A DNA stretch of 64,000 nucleotides from the NCBI RefSeq assembly GCF_011839805.1, contig NZ_VWPY01000009.1:42759-106758 (forward strand). Direction: 5' to 3'. The notes under the pieces are model-generated. The model was not told where the DNA came from. It made no database searches and saw only the letters and a program-made list of their open reading frames with translations. Both the position numbers and the translations under genes were made by a program. The DNA is from Kineococcus rubinsiae. GTDB taxonomy: Bacteria > Actinomycetota > Actinomycetes > Actinomycetales > Kineococcaceae. Shown piece after piece: positions 39,066 through 47,925 of this stretch (positions are counted from its first letter, which is position 1; each line of letters begins with the position of its first letter).

Positions 39066-39722
39066 ATGCGCAGCGGTGGTTCGTGGGGGATCCGTCTCGC
39101 CATGCCCCAGGCGCTGCTGCTGGGCCTGCACCTGCGCGACGCCGCGGGCCTGCACCCGCCCACGTCGGCCCTCCTGCCCGACCTGCCGCGCCTGCACCCC
39201 GCCGTGACGCCCCTGCGCGTCCACGGCGGCGAGATCGCCGGGGCCGAGGTCGCCGGCCGGCAGTGGGCGCACTGGTGGGCGGGTGCGTTCCCGGGCGGCC
39301 CGGAGGCGCTCACGTCGATCCTGCCCCCGCTGTTCACGGGCCTGCGCGGCATGACGGAGCTGCGGGGGCTCGCCGAGCTGGGCATCGACGAGGCCGTGAC
39401 CTGGGCGGCCGGGGCGCGCGACCGGGAGGCGCGGCTGACCCGCACCCGCCCCCTGGCGCTGTTCGAGACGAACCTCGTGGCCGAGGTGGAGCGCGACCTC
39501 GGGCGGCGGATCCGGCCGTTCTCCCTCGACGTGGTCGTGCTGCCGCTGCAGGGGATCGCGAGCTGGGACGTCGCCGGGCTGCCGGTCATCACCGAGGAGC
39601 TGCGCTCCGACCGCGACGCCTACCTCACCTGGTTGCGCGAGCGGCTGCTCGGCTTGCGGACGGCCCAGCGGCGCGACGCCACCCCGCCGACCCCGCTGGG
39701 GGAGGAGCCGACCCTGCCGTGA
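39066..39722 (+). CDS. hypothetical protein
   Basis: A 218-residue protein with no membrane segment. Blocks include ALLLGLHLRDAAGLHPP, RQWAHWWAGAFPGGPEALTS and FSLDVVVLPLQGIASWDVAGLPVITEELRSDRDAYLTWLRERL. Family not recognised. It may start at ATG 39066 or ATG 39102; no strong ribosome site decides. It is followed by a terminator shared with tRNA-His. Confidence 0.65.
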   Translation: MRSGGSWGIRLAMPQALLLGLHLRDAAGLHPPTSALLPDLPRLHPAVTPLRVHGGEIAGAEVAGRQWAHWWAGAFPGGPEALTSILPPLFTGLRGMTELRGLAELGIDEAVTWAAGARDREARLTRTRPLALFETNLVAEVERDLGRRIRPFSLDVVVLPLQGIASWDVAGLPVITEELRSDRDAYLTWLRERLLGLRTAQRRDATPPTPLGEEPTLP

Positions 39723-39763
39723 GCACGGCGGTTCCCGCCGGCGTGCGCGGGCCGGAGACGACG

Positions 39764-39793
39764 CGAGGGCGGCCCCGGTCGGGACCGCCCTCG
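39764..39793. terminator. bidirectional terminator before tRNA-His
   Basis: CGAGGGCGG / CCGCCCTCG 9-bp stem extended inward by CCCG/CGGG after one mismatch. It lies 11 bases beyond the tRNA-His 3' end (minus strand) and 42 bases after the plus-strand hypothetical gene. Confidence 0.7.
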
Positions 39794-39803
39794 TGACCTG
39801 CTC

Positions 39804-39880
39804 TGGGGTGAGTGACGGGACTTGAACCCGCGACTTCCTGGACCACAACCAGGTGCTCTACCAGCTGAGCTACACCCACC
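39804..39880 (-). tRNA. tRNA-His (anticodon GTG)
   Basis: On the minus strand the acceptor GTGGGTG pairs with CACTCAC. The extra G at position -1 (base 39880) opposes discriminator C, as tRNA-His requires. Anticodon stem CCTGG/CCAGG flanks loop TTGTGGT with anticodon GTG. The 3' CCA is encoded (39804-39806). Confidence 0.96.
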
Positions 39881-39964
39881 ACGACGCTGCGGCACAGGGC
39901 CATGGCGACGACGGGAGCATACACGGGCGGGGCCGTCGCCCTCACCGCGCAGCCCCCGGGCGGG

Positions 39965-40657
39965 CTAGGCGCCGGCGGTGGGCGAGCCCGGGCCGGACGC
40001 CTCGGGGGCGTCCTTCAGCTCGTAGGACTCGCCTGCGGCGCGGGCGGTGTCGCTGTCCGGGCCGGGCGGCGGGACGAACAGGACCTCGCGGTAGTACTTC
40101 AGCTCCTGGATGCTCTCGCGGATGTCGGCGAGGGCCCGGTGGCCGCCGTGCTTCTTGGGCGTGTGGAAGTACACCCGCGGGAACCAGCGCCGGGCGAGCT
40201 CCTTCAGCGAGGACACGTCGATGAGCCGGTAGTGCAGGTGGTCGGTGAGCTGGAGCATGTCGCGCGCCAGGAACGTGCGGTCGGTGTGGACCGAGCTGCC
40301 GGCCAGCGGCGCCTTGCGGGCGTCCGGCACGAACTGCTTCACGTAGGCGAGGACGGCCTGCTCGGCCTCCGCCAGCGTCATGCCGCCCTCGAGCTCGTCG
40401 AGGAGTCCGGAGGAGGTGTGCATGTCGACGACGACCTGGTCCATGTCGACGAGGGACTCCGCCGGGGGCTTGATCACGACGTCGACGCCGTCGCCGAGGA
40501 CGTTGAGGTCGGCGTCGGTGACGAGCACCGCGACCTCCACCAGGGCGTCCTTCCCGAGGTCCAGACCCGTCATCTCGCAGTCGATCCAGACGATGCGGTC
40601 GTGGACCTTGTCCTTGCCCGGGGGCGTCGCCGGTGCTGCGCTCGCGCTGCTGCTCAC
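39965..40657 (-). CDS. orn: oligoribonuclease
   Basis: A 230-residue DEDDh 3'-5' exonuclease that degrades short RNA oligomers, including pGpG from cyclic-di-GMP breakdown. Exo motifs are WIDCEMTGLDLGKD (Exo I), GSSVHTDRTFLARDM (Exo II) and HRALADIRESIQELKYYREVL (Exo III), with the catalytic His. Both termini have short Ala/Pro-rich extensions. The pGpG role links it functionally to the four cyclic-di-GMP genes in the window. Confidence 0.97.
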   Translation of the reverse strand: MSSSASAAPATPPGKDKVHDRIVWIDCEMTGLDLGKDALVEVAVLVTDADLNVLGDGVDVVIKPPAESLVDMDQVVVDMHTSSGLLDELEGGMTLAEAEQAVLAYVKQFVPDARKAPLAGSSVHTDRTFLARDMLQLTDHLHYRLIDVSSLKELARRWFPRVYFHTPKKHGGHRALADIRESIQELKYYREVLFVPPPGPDSDTARAAGESYELKDAPEASGPGSPTAGA

Positions 40658-40759
40658 CGCGCCAGCCTAGGGGAGCCGCGGGCGGCGGCCCGCGGGGTGC
40701 CGCCGCGGGGCGCACGTGCGCCGGGGGTGGGCCGGGGCGCCGTGGCCTACCCTCGCCTC

Positions 40760-41911
40760 ATGCCGGACGACGTCCCCGGTGGACCGGCCGGCGCCCTCGC
40801 CGTCGGCCCCGGCCCGAGCCAGCGCCGGCCGCGGTCGCTGCTGGTGGTCACCGTCGTCGTGCTGGCCGTCTGCGGGCTGCTCAGCCTGGGTGCCGTGACG
40901 ATGGAGGTCGGCCTCACGGGCCTGCTGCCCGGGCTGCTCCTGGCCGCCGTCCCCGTCGGTCCCGTCCTCGCCACCGTGCTGTGGCTGGACCGCCACGAGG
41001 CGGAGCCCCCGCACCTGCTCGCCTTCGCCTTCGGGTGGGGCGCGTGCGTCGCGAGCCTCGGGGCGCTCGTGCTGAACACGCTGTCCTCCGAGCTGCTCGC
41101 GCGGGCCGTCGGCGACGTCACGAGCACCTCCGTCGTCGTCGCCCCCCTGGTCGAGGAGAGCCTCAAGGGGCTCGGCGTGCTGCTCGTCGTCCTCGTTCAG
41201 CGGCGGCAGTTCGACGGCGTCGTCGACGGGATCGTCTACGCGGCCTGCGTCGGCGTCGGCTTCGCGTTCCTGGAGAACGTCCTCTACCTCGGCCGGGCCA
41301 TGAGCACCGACGGGGGCGGGTCCCTCGTCGCCGTCTTCGTCCTGCGCTGCCTCGTGTCCCCGTTCGCGCACCCCCTGTTCACCATGGCCTTCGGCGTGGG
41401 CCTCGGGCTCGCGGCCCGCAGCCGCCCCGGGCCCGTCCGGGTGCTGGCCCCGCTGGCCGGCCTCGTGGTCGCCGTCGGCCTGCACGCGGCGTGGAACGCC
41501 AGCGCCTCGCAGGGCGCGACGGCCTTCCTCGAGGTCTACGTCCTGCTGCAGGTCCCCGTCTTCGCCGCGGCCGTCGTCGTCGCGCTCCTGGCCCGGCGCC
41601 GCGAGAGCCGCCTCGTCGGCCGCCACCTCGAGGTCTACGTCCGCACGGGCTGGCTCAGCGAGGCCGAGCTGCGGATGCTCGCCTCCGGCCGCGGGCGCCG
41701 CGACGCGCGGGCCTGGGCGCTGCGGGCGGGGGGCCGGCCGGCGGCCGGGACGGTGCGCGACTTCCAGGAGACGGCCACCGAGCTCGCCTTCCGGCGCGAC
41801 CGGGCCTGGCGCGGCACCCAGCTGCCCAGCCCCGACGAGGAGCTCGTGCTGCTGCGGCGGCTCGCCGGGGAGCGGGCGCGCCTGCTGCAGCTCGTGCCCG
41901 ACCGGGGCTGA
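40760..41911 (+). CDS. PrsW-family intramembrane metalloprotease
   Basis: A 383-residue protein with about eight membrane helices in residues 28-290, then a cytoplasmic basic C-terminal domain. PrsW signatures are APLVEESLKGLGVL (the EE motif), DGIVYAACVGVGFAFLENVLYL (ExxxN), SPFAHPLFTMAFG, and VGLHAAWN, whose Glu/His residues are the presumed metal ligands. PrsW-type proteases start regulated proteolysis of anti-sigma factors; the substrate here is unknown, and RskA in this window is one candidate. ATG 40760. Confidence 0.9.
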   Translation: MPDDVPGGPAGALAVGPGPSQRRPRSLLVVTVVVLAVCGLLSLGAVTMEVGLTGLLPGLLLAAVPVGPVLATVLWLDRHEAEPPHLLAFAFGWGACVASLGALVLNTLSSELLARAVGDVTSTSVVVAPLVEESLKGLGVLLVVLVQRRQFDGVVDGIVYAACVGVGFAFLENVLYLGRAMSTDGGGSLVAVFVLRCLVSPFAHPLFTMAFGVGLGLAARSRPGPVRVLAPLAGLVVAVGLHAAWNASASQGATAFLEVYVLLQVPVFAAAVVVALLARRRESRLVGRHLEVYVRTGWLSEAELRMLASGRGRRDARAWALRAGGRPAAGTVRDFQETATELAFRRDRAWRGTQLPSPDEELVLLRRLAGERARLLQLVPDRG

Positions 41912-42016
41912 CGCGGCTCCCCTCCACATCCCGTCCACAGCCCGCTCAGGGGCCGTGCGGAGACCGCTCGCCGATGGTCGGGGGGTTCCGACGCGTGCCT
42001 GGTGAGAGGACCCCCC

Positions 42017-44104
42017 ATGACCACGACCACCGCCCCTCCGGGGGCCGAGCACCGCAGCGGCGGCCGCGGCGCCCCGCGCGCCCGCCGCGTGCTGCGCGGC
42101 CCCGCGGATCAGCCCGCCTGGGCACGGCCCGCGCTGCTGCTCCTGCTCGCCGCCACGGCTGCGCTCTACCTCGTGGACCTCTCGGCGTCCGGGTACGCCA
42201 ACAGCTTCTACGCCGCGGCCGTGCAGGCCGGGTCGGAGAGCTGGAAGGCGTGGTTCTTCGGCTCGCTCGACTCCGCGAGCTTCATCACCGTCGACAAGCC
42301 CCCGGCGTCGCTGTGGGTCATGGGCCTCGCGGCCCGGGTGTTCGGCTTCTCCAGCTGGTCCCTGCTCGTCCCGCAGGCCGTCGAGGGCGTCCTCGCGGTC
42401 TGGCTGCTCGTCGCGAGCGTCCGCCGCTGGCACGGCTGGGGCGCGGGGCTCGTCGCGGGGGCGGCGCTGGCCGCGACGCCCGCCGCGGCGCTGATGTTCC
42501 GCTTCGACAACCCCGACGCGCTGCTCGTCCTGCTGGTGGTCGCGGCGGCCTACGCCGCGGTCCGGGCCACCGAGCACGCGAGCGGGCGGTGGCTGGCGCT
42601 CGCGGGCGTCGCGATCGGCTTCGCGTTCCTGACGAAGATGCTGCAGGGCTTCCTCGTGCTGCCGGCCCTGGCGCTCCTCTACCTCTGGGCAGCCCCGACC
42701 GGCCTGGGCCGGCGCGTCCTGCACCTGCTGGGCGCGGGGGTGGCCGTGGTCGTGGCCGCGGGCTGGTGGGTGCTCGCCGTGACCCTCTGGCCGGGGGCGA
42801 AGCCGTACGTCGGCGGTTCCACCGACGGCACCGTGATGGACCTCGTGCTGGGCTACAACGGCCTGGGCCGCCTCCTGGGCGGCACCGACGGCGCGGGCGC
42901 CGGCGGGACGAGCGGCGGGACCCCCGGGTCGAGCTTCGGCGGCACGGCGACGTGGCGGCGGCTGTTCTCCTCGGAGATGGGCAACGAGATCTCGTGGCTG
43001 CTGCCCGCGGCGCTGCTGGCCCTCGTGCTCGGCCTCGCCGTCACGTGGCGCGCGCCGCGCACGGACCGCACGCGCGGCTCGCTGCTCCTGTGGGGCACCT
43101 GGCTCGCCGTCTCCGGCGGCGTCTTCAGCTACATGGAGGGCACCGTCCACCCGTACTACACGGTGGCGCTGGCCCCGGCCGTCGCGGCGCTCGTCGCCGT
43201 CGGCGGGCACGCCCTGTGGGTGCGCCGGGCGTCCGCCCTCGCCCGGGCCGGCCTCGGCCTCGTCGTGCTCGCCGCCGCCCTGTGGAGCTGGGTCCTGCTG
43301 CAGCGCAACGACACCTACCCCGTCCTGGCGTGGGCGGTCCTGGTGCTGGGCGCGGGCAGCGCCGTCGCCCTCGTCGTCACACCGCTGCGGCTGCGCCGCC
43401 TCGCCGTGGTGCTCGTGCTGGCGGGGACCGTCGCGGGCCTGGCCGGACCGGCGTCCTACGCCGTCGCGACGGCCGCGACCCCGCACACGGGCTCGATCCC
43501 GACGGCGGGCCCGGCCTCCGCGGCGGCCACCGCCGGCGCGGGCGGGTCCGGCGGGGGCGGGTTCGGCGGGGGCACCCGTCCGACCGGGGCGGGGCCGGGG
43601 CAGACCGGCACGACCGGGGGAGTGCCGCAGCTCCCGGCCGGGGCGGACCAGACCGCAGTGGGCCGAGACGGGACCGGTGGCGCCACGACCGCGCCTGCGG
43701 GCGGCGGGGGCCCCGGTGGGGACGGTTCGGGCAGCGTGGACGCCGACCTGGTGGCGCTGCTGCAGGGCGCGGGCACGACGTGGGCGGCCGCGACGAGCGG
43801 GTCGCAGTCCGCGGCCGGGCTCGAGCTGGCCAGCGGGGAGGCCGTCATGGCCCTCGGGGGCTGGTCCGGCGACCCGACGCCGACGCTCGCGCAGTTCCAG
43901 GCCGCCGTCGCCGACGGCCAGGTGCACTACCTCGTCGGTGGTGGTGGTGGTGGTGGTGGTGGTGGTGGTGGCGGTGGTGCGGGCGGCCGCGGCGGGGGCA
44001 GCGGCACCACCGGCGAGGTCCTGGCCTGGGTCCAGGCCACCTTCTCCTCGAGCACGGTGGGCGGGGAGACCGTGTACGACCTCACGCAGCCCGTCGCCGG
44101 GTAG
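42017..44104 (+). CDS. GT39/ArnT-like glycosyltransferase with YkcB-type C-terminal domain
   Basis: A 695-residue polytopic transferase. About 11-12 membrane helices in residues 38-485; the catalytic-loop region is FFGSLDSASFITVDKPPASLWVMGLAARVFG. A Gly/Thr-rich linker (490-585) leads to a periplasmic C-terminal domain (about 590-640 and 665-695) with LVALLQGAGTTWAAATSGSQSAAGLELASGEAVMALGGWSG. A polyglycine run (641-654) interrupts that domain. It probably transfers a sugar from a polyprenyl-phosphate donor. ATG 42017 is set by GAGAGGA 6 bases upstream. Confidence 0.92.
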   Translation: MTTTTAPPGAEHRSGGRGAPRARRVLRGPADQPAWARPALLLLLAATAALYLVDLSASGYANSFYAAAVQAGSESWKAWFFGSLDSASFITVDKPPASLWVMGLAARVFGFSSWSLLVPQAVEGVLAVWLLVASVRRWHGWGAGLVAGAALAATPAAALMFRFDNPDALLVLLVVAAAYAAVRATEHASGRWLALAGVAIGFAFLTKMLQGFLVLPALALLYLWAAPTGLGRRVLHLLGAGVAVVVAAGWWVLAVTLWPGAKPYVGGSTDGTVMDLVLGYNGLGRLLGGTDGAGAGGTSGGTPGSSFGGTATWRRLFSSEMGNEISWLLPAALLALVLGLAVTWRAPRTDRTRGSLLLWGTWLAVSGGVFSYMEGTVHPYYTVALAPAVAALVAVGGHALWVRRASALARAGLGLVVLAAALWSWVLLQRNDTYPVLAWAVLVLGAGSAVALVVTPLRLRRLAVVLVLAGTVAGLAGPASYAVATAATPHTGSIPTAGPASAAATAGAGGSGGGGFGGGTRPTGAGPGQTGTTGGVPQLPAGADQTAVGRDGTGGATTAPAGGGGPGGDGSGSVDADLVALLQGAGTTWAAATSGSQSAAGLELASGEAVMALGGWSGDPTPTLAQFQAAVADGQVHYLVGGGGGGGGGGGGGGAGGRGGGSGTTGEVLAWVQATFSSSTVGGETVYDLTQPVAG
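43937..43978 (+). repeat. (GGT)n microsatellite coding for polyglycine
   Basis: Eleven consecutive GGT codons (43937-43969), then GGC GGT GGT, giving 14 glycines (residues 641-654 of the GT39 protein). GGT is otherwise an uncommon glycine codon in this G+C-rich sequence, which marks the run as a trinucleotide-repeat expansion. Confidence 0.9.
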
Positions 44105-44241
44105 CCGCCGCGGTGTGACGTGCGCCTCGGAGACCCTTCCACGGGGTTCCCGGGGCGCGCCGCGGGGCCCGGAGGTCGTAACCTCCTACCGTCCGTCGAG
44201 GACGCAGAGCCGCACAGTCAGCGAAGACGCAGAGTCAGAGG

Positions 44242-45717
44242 GTGAGTCCGTTGCCGGCAGCGAACCGCTACGACGCCGTTCTCATCGGCGGCGGGATCAT
44301 GAGCGCCACGCTCGCGGCGATCCTCGCCGAGCTCGAGCCCGACTGGTCGATCGCCGTGTTCGAGCGCCTCGACTCGGTGGGCCGGGAGAGCTCCGACCCG
44401 TGGAACAACGCGGGCACCGGGCACTCCGCGCTCTGCGAGCTGAACTACACGCCGCAGCGCCCGGACGGCAGCGTCGACATCTCCAAGGCCGTCGGCATCA
44501 ACGAGTCGTTCCAGCTCAGCCGGCAGTTCTGGTCCCACCTCGTCGAGACGGGCGTGCTCTCGGACCCGGGCCGCTTCATCAACTCCGTCCCGCACATGAG
44601 CTTCGTGCGCGGCGACGACGTGCCGTTCCTGCGCGCCCGGTTCGAGGCGCTGTCGCAGCACCCCTTGTTCGCGGGCATGGAGTGGGCCGACGACCAGGCG
44701 ACGATCGGGGAGTGGGCGCCGCTGCTCGTGGCCGGGCGCGACCCCGCCGAGCGCCTCGCCGCCACCCGCTCCAGCGCCGGGACCGACGTGAACTTCGGCG
44801 CCCTGACCACGGCCCTGCTGCAGGGCGCGGGCGCCCGCGGCACCCAGGTGTTCACCGGCCACAGCGTGAAGAAGCTGCACCGCCGCGGATCGGGCTGGAC
44901 GCTGTCGGTCTCCTCCTCCGACGGCACCAGCACCGAGGTCGCGACGCCGTTCGTCTTCGTCGGCTCGGGCGGCGGCGCGCTGCACCTGCTGCAGGACTCG
45001 GGCATCCCCGAGGGCAAGGGGTTCGGCGGTTTCCCCGTCAGCGGGCAGTGGTTGCGCTGCACCGACGACGACGTCATCGCGCAGCACTCGTCGAAGGTCT
45101 ACGGGCAGGCCGCCGTGGGCGCGCCGCCCATGTCGGTGCCGCACCTGGACACCCGCGTCATCGACGGCCGCAAGTCGCTGATGTTCGGGCCCTACGCCGG
45201 GTTCTCGCCGAAGTTCCTCAAGACGGGTTCGTTCACCGACCTGCCGCTGTCCATCAAGCCGCACAACCTGCTGCCGATGCTCGCGGTCGCCCGCGACAAC
45301 ATCCCCCTCACCACCTACCTGGTGAAGGAGGTGCTGCAGTCCGAGGAGCACCGGATGGAGTCGCTGCGGGTGTTCTACCCCGACGCGGCGGAGGGCGACT
45401 GGGAACTGCTCACCGCGGGCCAGCGCGTCCAGGTCATCAAGAAGGGCGCGCGCGGCGGGGTGCTGCAGTTCGGCACCGAGCTCGTCCACGCGGCCGACGG
45501 GTCCATCGCGGCGCTGCTCGGCGCCTCCCCGGGCGCCTCGACGGCCGTCGACGTCATGTTCCGGCTGGTGCGGGAGTGCTTCCCGGCGCACGCCGAGGCG
45601 TGGACGCCCAAGCTGCGCGAGATGGTGCCCTCCTACGGCGGCAAGCTGTCCGACGACGTCGACCTGCTCGAGAAGACGTTCGCGCGCACCAACGACGCCC
45701 TGCACCTCACCGCCTGA
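44242..45717 (+). CDS. mqo: malate:quinone oxidoreductase
   Basis: A 491-residue FAD-dependent, membrane-associated enzyme oxidising malate to oxaloacetate and passing electrons to quinone. The FAD-binding fold is ANRYDAVLIGGGIMSATLAAILAEL. Family blocks are FERLDSVGRESSDPWNNAGTGHSALCELNYTP, NSVPHMSFVRG, SGQWLRC, KSLMFGPYAGFSPKFLK, and ASPGASTAVDVMF. GTG 44242 follows a weak GAGTCAGAGG site. Direct copies of GACGCAGAG occur in the 60 bases upstream. A terminator follows. Confidence 0.97.
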   Translation: MSPLPAANRYDAVLIGGGIMSATLAAILAELEPDWSIAVFERLDSVGRESSDPWNNAGTGHSALCELNYTPQRPDGSVDISKAVGINESFQLSRQFWSHLVETGVLSDPGRFINSVPHMSFVRGDDVPFLRARFEALSQHPLFAGMEWADDQATIGEWAPLLVAGRDPAERLAATRSSAGTDVNFGALTTALLQGAGARGTQVFTGHSVKKLHRRGSGWTLSVSSSDGTSTEVATPFVFVGSGGGALHLLQDSGIPEGKGFGGFPVSGQWLRCTDDDVIAQHSSKVYGQAAVGAPPMSVPHLDTRVIDGRKSLMFGPYAGFSPKFLKTGSFTDLPLSIKPHNLLPMLAVARDNIPLTTYLVKEVLQSEEHRMESLRVFYPDAAEGDWELLTAGQRVQVIKKGARGGVLQFGTELVHAADGSIAALLGASPGASTAVDVMFRLVRECFPAHAEAWTPKLREMVPSYGGKLSDDVDLLEKTFARTNDALHLTA

Positions 45718-45742
45718 GCCGCTCCACCCCCTGACCCGCTCC

Positions 45743-45771
45743 GCCGCCTGAGGGTTCACACCTCAGGCGGC
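45743..45771. terminator. bidirectional terminator between mqo and GT14 gene
   Basis: Perfect 11-bp stem GCCGCCTGAGG / CCTCAGGCGGC with a 7-base loop, midway between the convergent stops at 45717 and 45785. Confidence 0.85.
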
Positions 45772-45784
45772 TGGCCCCGGGGCG

Positions 45785-46804
45785 TCAGGGAGCGGTGCGC
45801 TCGACGACCGCCGTCGCGGCGGGCGTCGTGCGCGTGCGCTCGGCGTCGACCGCGGCGTCGACCAGCCGGACGAACTCGTCGCTGTGGCCCGCGACGACCT
45901 TGCGCGCGAACGCGGCCCCCGTGGTGAGGACGGCGGGCACGTCCTCGGCCAGGACGGTGCGGGGGTGCGGACCGCCCTGCGGCGGGAAGAACGCGACCGA
46001 GGTGACCCCGTCGACGACCCGGAGGCCGGGTGTGGCGGCGAGGACGCTGTGCACGAAGGCCTCGTCGGGGATGAGCGTCGTCGCGAAGAAGCGGCGGGTC
46101 CGCTCGTCGACGGTCAGCAGCCGGGCCACGGCCCGGTGCGACAACGTCATCCACAGCGTGCCCTTGCGGTAGGGCACCGGCGGCCGGCTGCGCCGGGCGT
46201 GCGCCACGACCCAGGTGCGCTCGCCCGCCTCCTGCACGTGCACGAGGCGGCGCACGGGGTCGTTCCGGGTCGCGCGGGCGGCCGCGGCGAGCAGCGGGCG
46301 CCAGCGGCCGAGGGCCTCGGGCAGGGCGTGCCAGCGGTAGGTGTGGCGCTCGTCGTAGCGGCGGTGGTCCTGGCGCAGCAGCCCGTCCGCCCCGGTGCGC
46401 CGGACCCCGTCCTCCCAGGCCTGCAGGTCGCGCACGGGGTGGTCCTGGCCCGAGACCACCACGGTGTGGCTGGGCTGCCACCGCCGCTCGGCCTCGGCCA
46501 GCGCCTCGAGGACGGCGGCGACCGTGGAGAAGGTGCCCCACCGGATCGCGGTGCGGCTGACAAGGACCTCGGCGCCCGCCGCGGCCGCGTGCACCTCGTC
46601 GAGGAAGCCCGGCCCCTGCGCGTGCCGCACCAGCACGTGCGCCGTGGGGGAGAGCTCCCGGATCCGGCGCACGGAGCGCAGCACCGCCTCCGGGTCGACG
46701 TGGCTGAGCAGCACGTACGCGAAGCCGCCCTCGCGGGGAGGGTCGTCCTGAGCGGTTCGGGGACGTGAGCGGTCCGCCGGTCGGCCCCGTCCGTGGGTCA
46801 CCAT
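45785..46804 (-). CDS. core-2/I-branching (GT14-like) glycosyltransferase
   Basis: A 339-residue protein from ATG 46804. Blocks GGFAYVLLSHVDPEAVLRSVRRI, RTAIRWGTFSTVAAVLEALAEAE, VVVSGQDHPVRDLQ and PYRKGTLWMTLSHRAVARLL, followed by the acidic region FFATTLIPDEAFVHSVL, fit the beta-1,6-N-acetylglucosaminyltransferase (GT14) fold found in bacterial glycan-modifying enzymes. The acceptor is unknown. It is divergent from the DUF1905 gene and convergent with mqo. Confidence 0.8.
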   Translation of the reverse strand: MVTHGRGRPADRSRPRTAQDDPPREGGFAYVLLSHVDPEAVLRSVRRIRELSPTAHVLVRHAQGPGFLDEVHAAAAGAEVLVSRTAIRWGTFSTVAAVLEALAEAERRWQPSHTVVVSGQDHPVRDLQAWEDGVRRTGADGLLRQDHRRYDERHTYRWHALPEALGRWRPLLAAAARATRNDPVRRLVHVQEAGERTWVVAHARRSRPPVPYRKGTLWMTLSHRAVARLLTVDERTRRFFATTLIPDEAFVHSVLAATPGLRVVDGVTSVAFFPPQGGPHPRTVLAEDVPAVLTTGAAFARKVVAGHSDEFVRLVDAAVDAERTRTTPAATAVVERTAP

Positions 46805-46937
46805 GGCGCCAGGGTCCCCGGGCAACGTCCAGCTGACAACCGGGCAGGCACGTGAGAGTCGGCCCGCCGACGGGCGGCGGGTGCCAGGATCGGGACCAGG
46901 GGCGGCACGGCGCCGGCTCCGGACGGGGGGGTGCGCG

Positions 46938-47384
46938 GTGGCGACGTTCACGGCGGTGCTGGAGCTGGCCCGCACGACGGCGACGGGGATCGAGGTGCCG
47001 CCCGAGGTCGTCGCCGAGCTCGGCGGCAGCCGCCGGCCCGCGGTGACCGTCACGTTCCGGGGCCACAGCTACCGCAGCACGGTCGCCTCGATGGGTGGCC
47101 GGTTCCTCGTCCCCGTCAGCGCGGAGGTCCGCGCGGCCGCGGGGGTCGCCGCCGGCGACGTGCTCGACGTGACGCTCGAGCTGGACGACGCCCCCCGCTC
47201 CGTGGAGGTGCCCGCCGACCTCGCGGAGGCGCTCGCCGCGGACCCCGCCGCCCAGGCGGCCTTCGCCGCGCTCAGCTACTCCCTGCAGCGCCGCCACGTC
47301 CTGGCGGTCGAGGGGGCCAAGGCGGCGGCGACCCGGGAGCGCCGCGTCGCCAAGGTGCTCGCGGAGCTGCGCGGCGACGCCTGA
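46938..47384 (+). CDS. DUF1905 / YdeI-type protein
   Basis: A 148-residue protein. An N-terminal DUF1905 beta domain (about 1-90: FTAVLELARTTATGIEVPPEVVAELGGSRRPAVTVTFRG, RFLVPVSAEVRAAAGVAAGDVLDVTLELDD) is followed by a YdeI/OmdA-like helical tail (about 95-148: ALAADPAAQAAFAALSYSLQRRHVLAVEGAKAAATRERRVAKVL). Function unknown. GTG 46938 start. Confidence 0.88.
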   Translation: MATFTAVLELARTTATGIEVPPEVVAELGGSRRPAVTVTFRGHSYRSTVASMGGRFLVPVSAEVRAAAGVAAGDVLDVTLELDDAPRSVEVPADLAEALAADPAAQAAFAALSYSLQRRHVLAVEGAKAAATRERRVAKVLAELRGDA

Positions 47385-47435
47385 GCCGGCCGCGCCCGAT
47401 GTCCAGGCGCGCCCGGCCCCGGTCGCGCGCGCCCC

Positions 47436-47846
47436 TCAGTCGCGGGCGGCGCCGCCCCAGCCGTGCCAGCGGTCCACCTCGACGAGCACGCTGACGCGCT
47501 CGCGGTCCCGCGTCGGGTACGGCGAGCCGGTGTAGTGCGTCGAGAGGCGGTCGATGTCGGCCAGGCCCGCGTCCGGGCGCACCTCGACCACGTGGCCCTG
47601 GACGCTGACGTGGGTGTACCAGTCGCCCTCGGCCAGCGCCGTGAGCGAGACGCGGGGGTCGGACTCCAGGTGGCGCAGGCGCGCGCGGCCGCCGTCGAGG
47701 TTCAGCAGGACGCGACCGTCGTCCTCGACGAGGTACCAGGTCGCGACGGTGACGGGGTGGCCGTCGGGGTGCACGGTCGCCATCACGGCGGGGTTGGGGC
47801 GGGCGAACAGCTCGGCGACGTCGGCCGGCAGCGGCGGGGTGGGCAC
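47436..47846 (-). CDS. pyridoxamine 5'-phosphate oxidase-fold (F420/FMN-dependent) protein
   Basis: A 136-residue split-barrel flavoprotein. LFARPNPAVMATVHPDGHPVTVATWYLVEDDGRVLLNLDGGRARLRHLESDPRVSLTAL is the family core, resembling mycobacterial Rv1155-type F420-binding proteins. Conserved WYTHVSVQGHVVEV and STHYTGSPYP follow. GTG 47846 is preferred over GTG 47852 because CCGGAG is then correctly spaced. It is divergent from ogt. Confidence 0.87.
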   Translation of the reverse strand: MPTPPLPADVAELFARPNPAVMATVHPDGHPVTVATWYLVEDDGRVLLNLDGGRARLRHLESDPRVSLTALAEGDWYTHVSVQGHVVEVRPDAGLADIDRLSTHYTGSPYPTRDRERVSVLVEVDRWHGWGGAARD

Positions 47847-47925
47847 GGGCACCTCCGGGGGTGGGGCGGGACGGGCTGCGATGCTCGCACCCGCGACGTC
47901 CGGCGACGAGGGGGAGGGGGTGGCG

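Noticed and set aside
40667..43927. A 1086-codon minus-strand open frame
   Set aside because: Antisense to the PrsW and GT39 genes, both of which have clear domains and starts; no domain is seen in the antisense product.
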